DNA from: Vanilla planifolia
Taxonomy: Eukaryota; Streptophyta; Magnoliopsida; Asparagales; Orchidaceae
NCBI GenBank assembly: GCA_023846275.1
Contig: CM043868.1
Coordinates: 17,579,755-17,643,754 of the forward strand
DNA: 64,000 nucleotides
Direction of reading: 5' to 3'
In this document: positions 37,635-51,800 of the stretch, in pieces
Layout of the letters: each line of letters opens with the position of its first letter
How positions within the stretch are numbered: position 1 is the stretch's first letter
Translations under genes and position numbers: made by a program
Notes under the pieces: generated by a model
Seen by the model: only the letters and a program-made list of their open reading frames with translations
What the model was told of the DNA's origin: nothing
The model's database searches: none

Positions 37635-40600
37635 ACAATACAAGAAAGGTTCCATTGAAGCCTGAAGCTCATGGAATTCTTTCAATCCCTCACCCGACAC
37701 CTTTTCAATTAATGTGACAATTTTTGCTTGGTGTTCTTGTAATATAAATCACTTGGAAATGGAATGTTTCTTTTGACCAATTGACACAATTTCGATGCTC
37801 GAGTTGCTTTTGTAGGTTCCAACATTTTAACAACTTTCACTTCTCCTTTAGTTCTTTTCCTGTTGTTTATAAAGCTGGGCAGGTGATAAATCAATGGATT
37901 TTTCTCTTACTAAAACTTCCTCAAATTTGAATTTTGTTTCAGATTAATTTGTCGATGCAAGGTTGAGACGTTAGAAGCATATTTGATAATAATGTACAGT
38001 CTTTTGTTTGGATATGGTTAAAGAATCACTCAAGGACAGATGGGTCCCTACCTGCATTGAAGCGTTTTGGGCATGTTCTGTAACTATGTAATGTATCGAT
38101 CATACAAGTGGCCACTCATAAATTTCTTATAGGGTTATGCCCGTGTCAAGATGCCATCATGTGTGTGGGTCCTGAATTCTGCTGCGCGTGCTCATGTCCC
38201 CACCGCAACGATAACGATAGGTCAGTGTACGCTTCAAAATTGACCCGTTTGAATAAGTTCAATTAAAATGATCATGATTGGTAATACAGTTTTTCATTTT
38301 TATAAACAGATGCATGCATATATGAGTGCAATTTATACATATTTATATTTATATCTCATGGAACACTGACTTCTTTTCAATTAACTCAGTTGAAAAATAG
38401 CTTAATGCTAACATATTAAACATGAACTTTATAGAGGTTATAATTTTCAAACTACTGATCCAAATTAGTGATAAAAACTTGTTTTAGAAAATCTGATATA
38501 TGTAATTTACCATAATTTATACTCAATTGTTTTGTACAAAACTCTAAATCTAATACAAAGAAACATTCACATTTTATAAAACATAGAGGAGATAGCTACT
38601 TTGTGCAAAGATCTGTTGAAATGTGAAAAATCCAATGATATTCATGTAAAATCATTGCAAAGTAACATTGAAATTGTATCATATCTAATTTGTTGTACTT
38701 GGAAGGTTGGGATGGCAAGGAAGTTCTACAGAAGAGTTGGAGGAATTGCCTCATTAAGGATCTACAGGAACTCCTGATTCTCAAACCATACGGTACATAA
38801 AAAAAACACATTTAAAATGATTTCTTATCAAAAAGAGTTAATTAATAGACTAGATGGGATAAAACCTTCATACGGCACATCAAATAAAACACGTTTAAAA
38901 TGTAATTTTGTTTATTATTATGCATTATTTGACATGGTTCAAACCCAAGAAATCTTACTGTTCAACTAAAAATGCCCTCTCAAAACTTTCCTAAGGAAGA
39001 TCGGCGGTTGAGAATTGCTTGATTACTGAGTTTAGAAAACAACTTTTTTTTTTTTCATTTTGATCAAACATAAAATCATTAAAAAAACAAAAATTCTCTT
39101 TTCTGCTAATAAAAAAGTATCTTTTTTGTAATCAAATTTTATTTTATTTTTTCAAAAAAAAAAAAAAGATTTACAAAATTTACACAAAAGTAATCTTTGT
39201 CTTAGATAGATTGTTATTGGCCATTCCTGTTGAGTAGCTCTCCATCCAACTCTATGGTCTGTGGTGGAGGAGACAAATGCCCTCTTCATTGCTAGAATGA
39301 GCCCTAATATGACTTGTACATGGTCTTCTTCATCCCAAGGACCACATTTATTAGCTGGTCGCCAACCCTTCTGAACTTGTTTATAGAAAATATCATGTGT
39401 TCATTAGAGATGGAGGAAAATAGGCCACAACACCACTTCAACATTTATTATCCAATCAATTATAAATTTTCCTTTATATATTTTTCAAAATCAAATAAAA
39501 TTTATGTGAAAAGAGAGTATCAAATAATTTTATGTAAAAATTGAGTAAAAAAATCAAAGAAGACAATACACTTAGAACGTACTTCGTTGTTTCAATATGG
39601 TATATTAATAATCTCGTTCAAGTCAAAACACCATTTGCTTAAAGACTACAACCATCAATAATATACGTGTTACAATGTTTACATCATGACTATTTATTTG
39701 ATCACTTTAGCAAAAACAAATCCTAATTTTGTTGCATCCTTGAATGTGTTGGTACTTCTTGCACTTATGCTAACTCGTCGTATTCGTATCAAGTATGCAC
39801 ATGATGTTAGGCTCATAACATTAAGCCTATTTGCATATAATTTATTAGACTACAATCTACCCATGAGCCACATAAATCAAGTCATTGCTTATTTTTATGA
39901 GAACTCATTCATCTTCTTTATTAATCTGTAGATTATTATAATTTTTCCAACACCTTTCGGTTCTCGATCGAAGAATAATTATTTTTATCGTTAATTAAAC
40001 TTTAATAAGCTTCGTTAACAGGGGACTGTCGGATAGCGCACGAGTTCTCTTGATTAATTAATTTCTAATAGTAGTAATTTAATGTAAGTTTGCTTTACCA
40101 ATAATTAGGAACCCTAAATGAGAGTAAGCGTGGTGTCCATACTGCGGTTCATCACGTGCTGTGTCGGTCCCATTCTCGCCTCGTTTGTCCCATTGTTTTT
40201 TTTTTTTTTTTTTAATTTTCGATTAATAAATTAAAAATATCTGCTGCTAATGGAACGATAGTTTTTGTATTTTGTGGGTTTGATTTGAATCGAATTTTCA
40301 TATTTGTTTGGAATAAAATAAATTATTTTTAGACAATATCTTATATGAAATTGTAAATTTCAACAAAAATTTAAATTATCATTCGATGCTCTTAATTACC
40401 ATAATTTATTTTTATATTTATATATTTGTTTTATTTTAAAATATCAATTTTAATAATCATCGCATATTTGCACGTAAACAGCAAGGATTTTTTATTTAAA
40501 ACCAAATGGTGTTTCTTGCAAGTAATATATGAATTTAAAGAACGTTGAAAAGAATATTTAAATAATAAAAATAAAGTCTAAGAAAATAAAAAAAATAAAA

Positions 40601-41979
40601 AAGTAATTAATAATTCATGTTAGATGGAAATTTTCCCATTAACTAAGGACAGCATGCATCATTATTAGAATTCCAGAGAAAAAGACAAACCCATCACCAT
40701 TGCTTCTCTAAAACCTGAGCTCACATGCATTGCCTATGTTTAAGTGGAATCTGTCGTCCTCTAAATAATATAAAAAGATACCAACGTCCCTCTCCGATTT
40801 CAGACGTGGAAGATACTGAGATGAGATGCAATCTTTTCCAATGTCCACTTGAAATCAATCTTCTTTATAGCTAAGAAAAAAATGAATTTAAAACATTCTT
40901 TCTTGTTTGAAATCCTGCATCCCTCATCTTGAAGAAGAATGCAATAAGGCCTGTCATAATAAAGCTTGTAGATTAATGGCAAATTAGTTTCTGCTTAGAT
41001 GTGTTGAAGCTGGAAACCAAAGTGCAGCAGATTGAACCGACGTGGCAACCAAATCCATGTAGAAAGATGCTTTGTGCATCTTCCAGCTATGTATTATTCT
41101 TGCTTCTGTTTGAAGACAAAGCTGCAGATTCTGAAGGATTCTTTTGAGAACAGATGGCTGAAGTTTTATTCGCCACTGCTCTTCAAAACAAACTAGAAAA
41201 TGAACATCACAGGCCAAATTATACCAAAGTAATAATGGAAGTCATGAGCAGTATCAGTTGAATTCCTGCTTAGTAGTAAGTAAATAAACAATATAAAAAA
41301 AAAAATCAATGAATTCTCTTTAAAGGGAGCACGTCCAACTTGGAATGGTAAGAGATGGTGAAATAGGGGTTGTAATAATCAATGATGGGCATGGCATGGG
41401 TAGAAATAAATTGTTTCAGGAGATGACAAAAACTGCTGCAGCTGTCCTTCATCCTGCCTCACTTCACACCTTTTTCAGAAAGCACATGAAGGGTTTTCAA
41501 TGTTAGATTAGAAAGTATAATAAAACCACAGCTTTCTATGCTCTGCAGAGAAAATTTGATATGGCAGGATGGTGGGCCTCCATTCCAGCCTTGAAGCATA
41601 AACTCAGGCATCACAACATACATTTGTTTTCAGTGAGTGAGGGATGATGCCTTCTCATCCGAAGAACATGCAAGCAAACTTCTTATTGAAGGAACCAACT
41701 CTTTTACCAAGTTGTTTATCACACGTCTAACATGTTAATGATGCAGAAAATTTGTACTTAAACAATGCAAGTCGCTATATGTGAAACAAGGATAGAAAAT
41801 CATCCTTGTTCATATCTACATAGACGAAAACAAGGGCCAATTCTTTGGCATGATAAATTGTAACAACGACGATCAGCTAGGCCTTGAAGCTTACAGAGTT
41901 TAATTTAACATAAGCTGTACCTAAGCTATGGTGACAGCAAGCTGGCTTCGCTGGACAAACAAGTTGTCCAGAAGAAATG
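37635..41979. other. convergent intergenic region between BRI1 and GI
   Basis: Holds the 3' UTRs of BRI1 (from the left) and GI (from the right). No further gene is supported. Short open frames (38,596-38,811; 39,314-39,544; 39,686-39,931; 40,984-41,217) have no known domains. A T run occurs at about 40,196-40,213. The part from about 40,800 to 41,979 is less AT-rich and may contain the GI 3' UTR. Confidence 0.5.
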
Positions 41980-44900
41980 TTAATCATGAAGAGGGCAACC
42001 TAACTCCTTTGCTGCAGAGCAGAGGAAGGAAAGCGTCAAACCAGTTGCTCTTCTGCTGTGAGCTTCCCATTTAATACAGTTGTCAATGTCCGCATGCCAA
42101 TTGGAAATGCCTGAGCCAACGCTCCGATATGGTAGATCATAAAAGTGCTGCTTCTCCGCGTGTGTGGAATTAGATGCCTTGATGGGGTCGGTATTTATGA
42201 GATCTCTAAGAACTGCTATGCTTAGAGCACGCACATGAGCACTGGGATGAGAAAGGCAGCGGACTGTAGCTGATAAACGACACTGTATGAAAAGAAATAC
42301 CTTGTGCTGTTAAAAAGGTTGAAAACAATACAAAAAGAAAAAAAAAAAGGATGCCAGTTTTCAACTGGACAAAAGTTGGAGAAGGAAGAATACTTCTAGC
42401 AAATTTGCTAGGCCATCTGCTACTGCTAATCCAGTTTCACCCCACCCTGATACTAGATGGATTGCTCTGGCCGTCACTTCCAGGAGCTGCATTATTTCAA
42501 TGCATATGAACAAATCGAGTAAACGAGAGAGATCAAATGAAGTTAACAGAACAAAATAAAGGTCAGGAGTCTATAAATCATGCCTAAGCTTCATTGGTAC
42601 TCACCTCAAGCTGTGGCAAAGTGCATGCTTCACCATCAACAAGCATCCCATCAGTGGCACGAAGAAGAAGATCCGAGGCACTAGCAAGGATTATCAGTAT
42701 CTCTGAGCCTTCATGGCTGCGAATGAGCTCCACAATCAACGTCACAATTCTTTGGTTGACCCTCCACATTGTCTGACCATGTTCATCATCTCTTGCAATC
42801 CATGGTTGCAAATCTCGTTCTGCCTGTCCAAAATTAGACGACTGAATACGGAAAAAAAGGGAATAAAAATTGGCCTCAAGAATTGGCCAAAATTATGCTG
42901 AGGAACTCCCATAAGATTAGAAGAGAAGAGTAGCTGGCTGTTTGACCTGAAGAACAATAGCAGTTGAAGCTTTTGTGGGAGAAGCAGATACAACATCACA
43001 GAGTGCATCAACAACCTAGTTATAATGATATCATCAAAGTGCACGTTAAATTAGAAATGAATTAACAAAATCATCTTAAAAAAAAAATGGAAAGATGAAA
43101 AAGTGCTGGTAACTTGTAGCACACAAGAAAACAAATTCACATCATATCACTTGAGCAAGATGCATTTCTACAAATACAGGAATAAAAGATCTCATGAAGA
43201 ACAAAAATAATCAAGGAGCATGGTCCATGATTGTAGACTTTAGAATGATAAAAACGCTTGCCACTAATTTAGTTGATGCCAGTAAAATAACATCCTACAT
43301 CAAACTTCTTCCATTAATATGCAAACAATCAGGATAAAGGAAATAGGGAAAATTGCTTGCTCAATTGATGATGAGACGTTCAAACAGTTTAACACCCAAA
43401 TGATGAAAAATCAATAATGCAATGAGAATTGCATGCTCCCCAACTGATGGAGTCCATCAAATAAACCAATGCTAAAGCATCAAAATGTAAAGGAAGATGA
43501 ACCGACAGTTTTGGTGCTATGGTGGTACCATTGATAAGTATAATTTGGTAAACAGAGCCAGTTGACCATATAACAAGTTGAGTAAAAAGATTAGAAAACC
43601 AAGTGCTAGTGGCTATAGATAAAAAAAGGAAAAAGATAGGGTTCACTGCAATGGATAAAATAAAAGGGCAATGTGTATCAAATGTGCAATGATTCAGCAA
43701 CATGATGGGAAGGCCCCAACAAAAAGGATGCAGACTTTTTGTTTTTCACATTGCCATTATGTCTATTAAGAAATAAGCTCACAAAAGTGGTACAACATAG
43801 CAATAATGGAATTGATTAATCCTTTAATAGCAAGGTTAGTTGAAAGAAGAAATTGGAAGCACAATCCATGGAAGCAATAATGGATAAAGAGAAGAAAAGA
43901 AAAGATACAAGATTTATGTGGTTTGGCCCAAATTAGGTCTATATCATAGAAGATGAGAAGAGACCAATTCTTGAGGTACAAACGAAAGTTCCTATATGAA
44001 TGGCTAATGTTCTTTAGTTTCACAATAACAAGGAACACTCACTCAAAAGAGAAAATCTTTCATCTTTCACAAAAGAAAAAATTCAAAGTGGCAGACATAT
44101 TCTCTTCCTTTTTATGTAAATCTAGCTTGCCTTCCTTTCATGATCTCTATTTATTTATAACTTGCAAACAACGAATGTTTAGTATCAAAAGTTTTAAGAC
44201 AAGGTTATATTTACTCTTTGGCATGCCCTGGTTTATAATTACCTTTTTTTGATTATTCAACTATAGCTACATGATTTCAAACTTATGCATGCAATTTATT
44301 CATCTTCTAGAATTTATAAAAGTTAAGTTACATGCATTAAACATGTTATGAATGATAACAAAAGACAACTTTTAGTTTGAATTCGATGATGTCTTAGCTT
44401 AAACATTTCATAAACATTCTTTTAGAAATCAACAAAATTAGGTTTACATGTATTAGTCATGTGATGAATATAGGTGAAAAAAAAAATTAGTTTGTTCAAC
44501 ATATCCTAACTGATAATCAATCATGGCTAATTTTAGAAAGTTATAATATAGAATTCAGCATCAACATGAACTGTGTAACACAAAATCCATACAATTTCAA
44601 GATTTGAATATGGGTGACAGGAATCATAAAGCAAAAAACTTTGCAGATATAGGGCATACTGAAACAAATGAATATCACAAAAAGTAACATTTCTCAACAT
44701 TGATCTAATCATTAAAGTAGCAATGGAATGAAGCTAAAAATATTGATGATAAAGCAATACAATAGAAGCTTAAATGTACCAAGAGCAAGAATAAGCTGTA
44801 CCTGTCTCCAACCTTGCTGAGCTGATGTACTTTCTGCACTCATTTGGGTTTCTGGAGCTGCAATTAACTTCTGCCATAACAAAGAAACAACAGAAAAACA

Positions 44901-47900
44901 TAATTCCTGCTTCTCTGCAAATACAGATTTTAGAAGAGCTTTAGAACTGCAATTGTACATCCCATTCCGATCCATTGTAAGAAAATTTGCAAGATCTGAT
45001 GCATCTGCAGACAAATTTTCTACACTCTTTTGTGATGTTCCCACATCTGCATTTGTCAGCTTTGATTTCTCACATATCAGAGGGTTGACTGAAATTTCCC
45101 TAGGCTGCATGGATTTGGCATCTTCTGAATCTAATCTACTAGAGTTTGAAGAGCTTACTACCTGATTATTACTTGAGAGTACTAAGATATCCCTTTTTCG
45201 TGGAGTGATAACTAATTGTGCTTCAAGGGGTTCAGCCTTATCAACTATTGAAGCAACTGCTTTACCATGCAAGTCAATAAGGTGATAAAGAGAAGCAGCT
45301 CTGGTAGATATCTCAGCATCCCATTTGCATCGCGTCAGGACAGAAAGAGCATTCAAGCAGGCTTTTGATCGTCTGAACAACTCTGAAACATGTGCAGCAA
45401 CCATAGCTGCAGCCACAATCTCATTGGAACTATAACTCCACGAGGTGCCCACAGATGAGGGCTTCAACGAGAAAAGAGCCTCTAAAATGCCAAAAATTCT
45501 GCAAGTGTGCTGAACTGCTGAACTCCTACTGTTAAGTACCACCTGAGAAAACCCATTGGTTTTTGCTGCCTTGGCCAATCTTACCAGGCCTTTAGAATCT
45601 GAATGTAAACCATTTCTTGAGATCAAAGGGAACAACTGAAGCTCACAAGACAATGCACATACAGCAGCCAGAACATATGAATCAAATGTTGCTGCAGGAC
45701 CTTTTTTTCTCCTGTTTCTGCTACCCTGACATGCTTTACTGTGAAGCATTTGAGGTTCGTCAACAACTTCACCAGCAGAAAGAGTTACACTTCCCGTAGG
45801 TCTCTTACTTCCATTTGGCAAAGCTTCATGGCTGATGCATACGGTCAGCACTACAAATAATAGGCGAGAGGCAAGTTCCATAGATGCACATGATTCTATG
45901 AACAAGGAATGAATCATTGTATGAAGCTCAGCCACTACAAAATTCTTTGTGTTGGTCCACATGCCACCGTGATTTCTTGACTTCTTAGATTGCTCATCAA
46001 TAGATGTCTCTTGTGGGAATGTTCTTTGGAGTATGGCTTCCACAGTGGCAACAAAAATCCTCATGAGGCATGCTTCAGATGGACTACCTCGAGGTAGGTA
46101 CTCGAGTACTTTAAGCAGTGGCAGGTATAAGGTCCACGATAATGCAGGAGGTTGCATTGGTGTTGCCACAACAATCTCAGGCAAATCAATAGCTGAAGAG
46201 CTCAAGGGAAGAAGGCCATAAGCTGCCTCCCAAATTGTACAGATCCTCCATTCAACGTCAGGGCCATGTGCGCATAGCATTGAAGCAATACCTTGAGCAG
46301 TTGCCTCGATAGTGGCTTCAGCTGTTGGAACTTCCAACTGTTGCAGTTCAGTCACAACAATAATATCATTAAAAAGTTAGATGGCTAGAGAATGAACCTT
46401 TCAAACCTACAAAATAAAAATGATCCTTTATGAAAATCACCATGTAATGCTTCTATGCTACCTGCTTCTTATACGATGATATGTAACATGACAGGGGCTC
46501 ATGCTGAAGTTCAATCCCTTCACTATGCCTCAATGGTGGGAAAAGCAACATAGGTTGTGAAAGTATACGGAAAAGTAAAGCAGCCGCAGCATCTGCTGCA
46601 ACACCTGTTCTCATTGACATTGCAGTGCCAATTGCCCGCAGGAAATGCAAATGTATCCAGTTTCTAGGAAGCTATAAACGGAAAAAAAAATTAACTTGGC
46701 ATATACATTAGCGAAATGAATACATCAGGTAAATCAAGGAATATTTATCCAAAACCAAAAAAATATCTGTTACACAACTTATAGGATTTTATTCTAGCCT
46801 TCTCAAAATTCTCAGATTGATGGGAATGTCTCAGCAAATTGGATGATCTTACTTGAATTCTTGTTGAAAATCTGCTAGAAGCTAAATATTCAAATTGCTT
46901 ATTTGAGTAACAACCTGATCATGCAGCTAACATAGGTAAAGAAGTATGTGCTTATAGGTTTCCAATGACTTCTGTTTTTTGTTTTGAAATTAAATTGACA
47001 AGTGAAGCCCACAAAAACAACAGGATTTTTATTTCCTTAAAAGTTCATCTTCCATATTTCTCTATTACTGGTAAAAAAATTAAATTTGTGGGACGATTTT
47101 ATCCTATGACTGGTAGGACAACATGCACTAGTAACAAAAGTCTTAATACACAGTTTTTAGTTTTAGGCATGATATTCACTATCAACAATTTCGAAAGCAT
47201 TGGTTCACTTGATTTTTGATGAGTTACCACATTTCTTACGATAAGAACGATAATGATATAACAACTTAAGTTTATAATTATGAAATTGGATAAAATAGTT
47301 GAAATAAAAATTACGTGAAATAATTTATACTAAAAGGTTTATAATTGCACATACTAAAAGTAGTGATAAACATTCAATATTACGTCATTCAAACTATAGA
47401 AAATACCATTTTAAGAAGAACAAAAGAAAAATAATGACAGCTTCTGGGTAATAATTTTACACAACCTAGCCCAAGATGGTGTAGTCAAAATATAAGAAAC
47501 CACACGTCACACAAAATCTTTCTGATAATATAGAAAGTCCAACTGAAGTCATTCATTTGACTAAAAGAACAACAAGAAAATGTTCCTTCTAGTGCCAATC
47601 TTTTAAAAATATCTTGATGACATATTTCAATTTACTTAAAAATTCAAGGAAAAGCACTGTGGTTTGATACATTACTCATTCATGCTTATCAAAGTTAAGA
47701 ATTTTCTCAATATGGGTCTAGAAAACAAAATATTTTAGCTCATAGATAGAGTTTGTTCATTAAAAAAACAAACTAAAATAATTTTGAATTTGTTAAAACA
47801 AGCCTATCATGCATGGATATATTTGATTGGTTAAAGATGCTAGATAAACCTTAAAAATGTCTATATTTAATTATAAGTTTGAATCATAGATTCAAATAAT

Positions 47901-48814
47901 TTTACATCATATGACGTCTTAAATGGATTTGTTTCCAATTATGAGCCATCTGGTGATGGCAATGTCTATATGAAAAACTTGGACTGGATACAATATGATT
48001 GAATATGAATTGACAATATAGTTAGAACACTGATCAATGTTAAGCATGTACTAGACCTAAAAAAGATTCTCATACCGTTATATGCTCTCCATCAAAATTG
48101 ATATAGATTCTTTGGAGATGCTGAAGTTCTTAGTGAATGTCGAGGTACATTGATCATTAATAGAAAGAAAGTCAGAGATCTCCAAAGGTTGCACGGACCA
48201 ACTATGAGATAGTCGCATTAAATTGATGGTCATTGGAAAACAATGGTAATGTGCAAAAATTGGAAAAACAAAGTTATGCTTATGGTCTGCTTCAGGTTTC
48301 AAGAATTATTGAGACATTTATTGACAAGAAGACCTCAAGAGATCAAATAAATAGATTTTAAAATGACATGTCAATCTCAATGTCACATTATAATATGGCC
48401 TCATTCAAGGCTAGAAGGAAACCATTTTGAAGGTTCAAAAATTCTATGGCAAATGCACTTTGAATATTGATAATTGTTAATCAATTTGGAGCAATTCTGC
48501 TAAGAGTCTAGGTTAAAAATGGGCTTTGTGGGATTGGAAATGTTCAGTCCTTCCAGAGTTTTAGATGTTTCATAGCTTAGTTTGTAGATAAGCAAAAAGA
48601 TGATCCTTTATTTATTGTACAATATTGAATCTAGAAAGAGAATTTGTTGAGATTTGCCTCAGTCAAATCTCAATCTTCATTTAAAGATTCTAATGTACAT
48701 GTTTATTGCCAACCCTTATTGAGAAGATAAACATAGTCTTTGGATAATGTTTGAATTTATTAAAACAAACATACTACAATGAATATATTCATTGTCACAA
48801 TACTAGACAAATCT

Positions 48815-48848
<34 letters not shown>

Positions 48849-51800
48849 TATTTAAATTACATTTTGGTTTCGTTTCTAAGAAATAATTGTTAGAATGAAT
48901 GTTCAAAACAAGTAATTAAATGCAGACAGCAAAACCATTTTTTTAACAGCAATAAAGACAAAAGGCATAAATCTTATAAGGTGTGATCATCTAGATAAAT
49001 CCTTTGATATCATTTTTTTTCTATTCATTAACTTTTTATTTATATCCAAATACGTGAAGTACTTTCTAATAATCTCAATCATATTTTTTTTTTTAATTTT
49101 CCTATAACTCTATTCACAGAAAAATTCTAATAATTGATATTTACAAAAGTTTAAAGTATTTTTGATAACAAATTTAAATCTCTGAGTCGACTATTCCTAA
49201 GTTTATTTTCAATCAGTACCACATAAAGTTTTTCTTGAATACAATGACTTCTAGTCGCCTCCTTTCGACTATACATATTCATATTTGTACCATGTTATTT
49301 GGACAATATTACATTGGCTACCAACTACTTAATGAAACCATTCACTTTATCTCAACCTATCATGGGACTAATTATGATAATAAAAAAATTACAACAACAA
49401 CAATGATAATTGAGTTTGAGATGGAAGGAAATATCTATTTCCTTTGATAGCCTGATGCACCTTTTCATGGCAATGAATGAAATGCTAATCTTTATAGCTT
49501 ATATAAAATATTGTTTCAAGGTAGTATACTTTAAGGATTAAATGCTTCGTGCTTTAGTCGATTGAAAGTAACCTGCAAGCATGAATTTAAGAGATGATTT
49601 GGAATGGTATGACTTGCCGATTAAGGGTTTATTGTTGCCAACAACATCAATCCATGTAAAATATCTTCTTTGTTGAATCACAATTTGAGATCTTTAACAA
49701 ATTCTTGAGTAAGATCTACTTTTATTATATTAGCAATCTTGAATAGATGTATAAATTTTATGGGCTTGTTGATGGATGAGAATACGGTTGTACCTTAGAA
49801 TTTGGGAAACTGATGCCTACTTTGTGCTTTTATTTTGTACACCATGTTTGAGAATTTTTAATAATGGAAATGCCTTTGTCCCACTGGTGCACATAGATAA
49901 AGGTTGCAACTCTAAGTTTTGGTCCCTTTCATGTGCCTTTTTATTTAATTTTCTAGTTTTTGAAATCTACTCTTGGTTGCCTCACATAAACTTCCTCTAT
50001 TCCATAAATAAATGTCATTGATTTCATCTAAAATGAATCTTCAGGGAACATCTCCTTTTTCAATTTCCACTTGTCGCTGCAGGTGACACTAACTATTAAG
50101 AGGAGCATATGCTTGCGGAAAGCCTCAAGAAAAATTTCCATAAATTTCTAGTGGTAATTGGCACATGATATGAAGATAGAATTTTAATAATATCTCACGT
50201 TGCTTGCTTACACTCATAATTGCATGAAATTTTGATTTTTTTATCCTCAAGGCTCTAGAAAAAATTCCATAAAGGCCAAGTAAAAAAGAAGCACAATAGT
50301 GGAAGTTGTGGGGTTGGTTACTGATAGCTTCATTTGTAATTTGATCTTGCTTAAGATGTACTCAACATAGAAGCACCCAAGGAAGTAGGATTTGATAGAG
50401 TGAACAAATTAGTAAAAAGAAAAATACAAATGAGAAAATGTTGACATTTGAGTTACCTCATATATGAGTCCATTCACCAAGAATGATCAAGCCATCTAAA
50501 TTTCAACAGCTTGGATGGGTGTGCTAGTCATGATAGTTTTCAACTTATATATTATGTGGACAGGTTATAGCATGCCCGCAAGTGATTGAACTACATTTTG
50601 CATGTTAAACATGTTTTCACGAGATCAAGGATTGATGTAGATATTCCAAATATTTTCTAAGAACATTTCAAAATACAGAATTTTCCTCTGTACATCCCCA
50701 GATATCTCCATGAAGGAACAATGTCTTAGGAATTAGACCCAAAAACAAAGCATTTGAGATTAATATTCTATCGCAGGTCATTGCAATGTACAACAAACTT
50801 ATATTTTGTCAAGAAGTAATGTTCTTGCCGTGGGTATACAAAACTTTGGCAAAAAAAACTATGGCCTACTTATGGTAAGATTTTTTTAATTTCTTAAATT
50901 TGTTTTCTTAGTGATATAACAATGGCATGTAAAAGAGCCTATGATACACAATAATCAAATTAATCACAAGCCATAGACAATAACAAAAACAAGGGTTCAA
51001 CAAAGCATAAAAATAATTCAAATATGTCTTTTTTGGGTCAATTAGTCAATTCAGTCTTAACAATTGGTTTATGAGAGTTACTATTATTTACAAAAGTCTT
51101 CCCAATTCATTTAGGAGCCACTTTCATTAGAGAAATCATTGAATCCAATTTTGTGGTATTCTGTTATTTAGTTTTTATAAAAAATAAATTTGAATTTAAA
51201 TTATAAGGTTATTTTAGTCTTTTTGTTTTGCAAGGTTTGCTACTTAAGACTAAGTTATTCTCTTTTGAATGGAACAGAATAGGGGTTTTGAACTTTTGAT
51301 ACTTCTATCAAATCAAGCATTTTGCATAAAAGTCCTTGATAAGGCATAAGAAACCTTCTCCATCTCCTTCCCTCTCTTCCTTACTCGCACCGCTCCCTTT
51401 CATCTTTTATCTTTTTCGCTTTGCTTATCAAGTTCTCTCTCATTATCCTCTTCTCTCTCTACCTTTCTAGTCCTCTCTCTCATGCCACCCTCTCTCTCTA
51501 TCATCTACCTCTTATATTCTCTTCCTCAACAACCTTTTTTTCTATCTCCATCTATTGTTTTTTCTTTTATCTTGCAACCCTTCTTTTTTATCTACCTCTT
51601 TATATCTCTTCCTCACCACCCTTCTCTTTCTCATTGTCTCTCTTTCTCTCTCCCCCTCACTACCACTCGCTCTTATCATCTCTCTCAATGCCTCCCCTTC
51701 ACCCTCAACCCACTCTTCAGCCATTCCCAAGACATACTTCACTTAGGATTGATTGCTTTGCTATGCGTGATTTTGTTGTTTTGTCTCCAAAAATATTGCT

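Noticed and set aside
40984-41217. 77-codon open frame near the GI 3' end, minus strand
   Set aside because: Could be GI 3' UTR or downstream sequence; no known domain.
44712-46355. Stand-alone 547-codon gene
   Set aside because: This is the large GI exon (44,802-46,337) read through into intron sequence at both ends; the splice sites and flanking GI exons show it is one part of GI.
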